Shown here in pieces: positions 20,201-21,179 of a DNA stretch of 21,179 nt. The translations under genes and the position numbers were made by a program. Location of the stretch: positions 1 to 21,179 of the forward strand of contig NW_026971900.1 in NCBI RefSeq assembly GCF_026151205.1. The letters run 5' to 3'. This DNA is from Bolinopsis microptera (taxonomy: Eukaryota > Ctenophora > Tentaculata > Lobata > Bolinopsidae). Position 1 is the stretch's first letter. Each line of letters starts with the position of its first letter. The notes under the pieces were generated by a model, which was given only the letters and a program-made list of their open reading frames with translations, did not search any database and was not told where the DNA came from.

Positions 20201-21179
20201 AAAAAACCCCCCAAAAATTAAATCATTTGGAAAACGGGGTTCCCCCCCCCCGCTTTTTTAAGCCCAAAAAGGGCGCCCCTTTTTTAAGTTTTTTCCCCCT
20301 TTTTCTTCCCCAAGCCAAAAAAGGGGGAAAAATTTTAAAAACTTAAAAATTAACTTTTTTTGTACCACAAGACCCCAACGCCGAGTTTGAAAAACCCAAA
20401 AAAAAATTTAAAAAATTAAATGTTTTTGATTTTTTTTTTAAGAAATTATATTATATTTTTTGGAACTTACGTACTTGGCAAAACAAAGCCAATCAAATTT
20501 CCCCAATGTGCGGCCGGGCCCTTTTTTTTTTTAGTTGTCCCCCCGAAACCGCATTTTTGAACCCCAAAAATAAAAGGGGGGTAAGGTAAAAAAAAGAAGG
20601 GAGCATAAAATTAGCCCAAAATTAAATAATTTTATATTTTTCCATAAAAGCGATTTGATAATTGGGAAATGTATCACGTTTTTTGAGCCCCCACGGTTTC
20701 CCAGCGAAACAGGGGGAGCCCCCCCGGGGGCAACCCCCGTGCCCCCCGGGGGGCCCCCAAAAAACGAAAAAAAATAATTGAAAACTTTTTTTAAACAAAC
20801 CAAATTTTTTTTGAATTTGGTTTTAAAAAATTTTGTTTTGTAAAAAAAAGGTTTTAAAAAGGTTTCCAAACCTGCCCAAATTTGGGGGGGGTTTTCAAAA
20901 AATTAAAAGTGTTTTTAATTTCACAATTTTTGGGGTTTTTTATTTTAAAAACCCCCCTTTTTTTGGGGCGAAGCGAGTTTTGGGGTAATCAAAATTGGGG
21001 AATGTATTTTTGGGGTTAAAAAAAAAAAAGGGAAAAGAAAGTTTTTAAAAATTTTGGAAAGCTTTTTTCCCCTTAAACAAGTGTTTAAACCCCCTTCCCC
21101 AAAACTGAAGGTGATTGGGGTGGAAAAAAAAGCTTAAAAGGGAAAGGAGTGGGGTAAAAAGGAAAGGAGGGGGGGGGTG
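14261..21179. other. Smoothed low-quality sequence, no gene recognised
   Basis: Almost 7 kb of base runs. G and T runs dominate at about 16,850-17,050 and purine runs at about 17,630-17,760 and 18,430-18,540. Open frames, including the longest minus-strand one at 16,040-16,531, show no recognisable domain and are rich in F, K, G and P. A near-duplicate of AAAAAGACAA followed by a T run occurs at 19,129-19,178 (spacing about 26), too simple to interpret. I found no tRNA, rRNA or transposon end that I would defend. Confidence 0.7.

Noticed and set aside
1-21179. CRISPR array, bacterial operon or phage module
   Set aside because: No regular short repeats with unique spacers, no ribosome binding sites with coding frames, and the recognisable elements are animal-type retrotransposons. 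The tandem array at 3,775 has near-identical units rather than unique spacers.

Overview
This window contains no intact protein-coding gene, RNA gene, operon or CRISPR array that I can support. It looks like a contig from a metazoan nuclear genome, probably an invertebrate. The evidence is two decayed non-LTR retrotransposon tails of animal type, a terminal inverted repeat beginning ACAGGGTGGCCC of a kind familiar from invertebrate DNA transposons, several palindromic repeats and a satellite-like tandem array. I cannot name the species or phylum.

The window divides by sequence quality. Positions 1 to about 10,710 and about 13,897 to 21,179 are 'smoothed': isolated bases are largely replaced by runs of a neighbouring base, giving endless A, C, G and T runs of 4 to 15. 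Open frames there are low-complexity strings of F, G, K and P, the codons TTT, GGG, AAA and CCC, and should not be read as genes. Part of the damage can be calibrated internally. A GC-rich repeat seen clean at 13,471 and 13,701 reappears at 14,175 in smoothed form, slightly lengthened and with GCGC blurred into C runs. The flanks are therefore best read as damaged consensus sequence, not unusual biology.

The left flank still shows one real structure. At about 3,775-5,075 a tandem array of roughly 14 units, spaced 84-102 bases apart, survives the smoothing. Smoothed sequence without recognisable features lies on both sides.

The clean island (about 10,719-13,896) is a cluster of transposon relics. 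In order: a 342-bp near-perfectly collinear palindrome (10,846-11,187); a 5'-truncated CR1/L2-like LINE on the minus strand (11,214-11,855) with an (AAAGT)n tail and recognisable reverse-transcriptase C-terminal sequence; a roughly 290-bp inverted-repeat element flanked by TTAA (12,174-12,462); one end of a DNA transposon (terminus at 12,776); a plus-strand RTE-like LINE C-terminal fragment broken by frameshifts (12,801-13,139); and copies of a two-part GC-rich repeat (from 13,471) that run into the right smoothed flank. None of these elements appears able to move by itself, and there is no sign of a functional gene set. I found no new biological system here; the palindrome, the TTAA element and the satellite are the parts most worth searching elsewhere.
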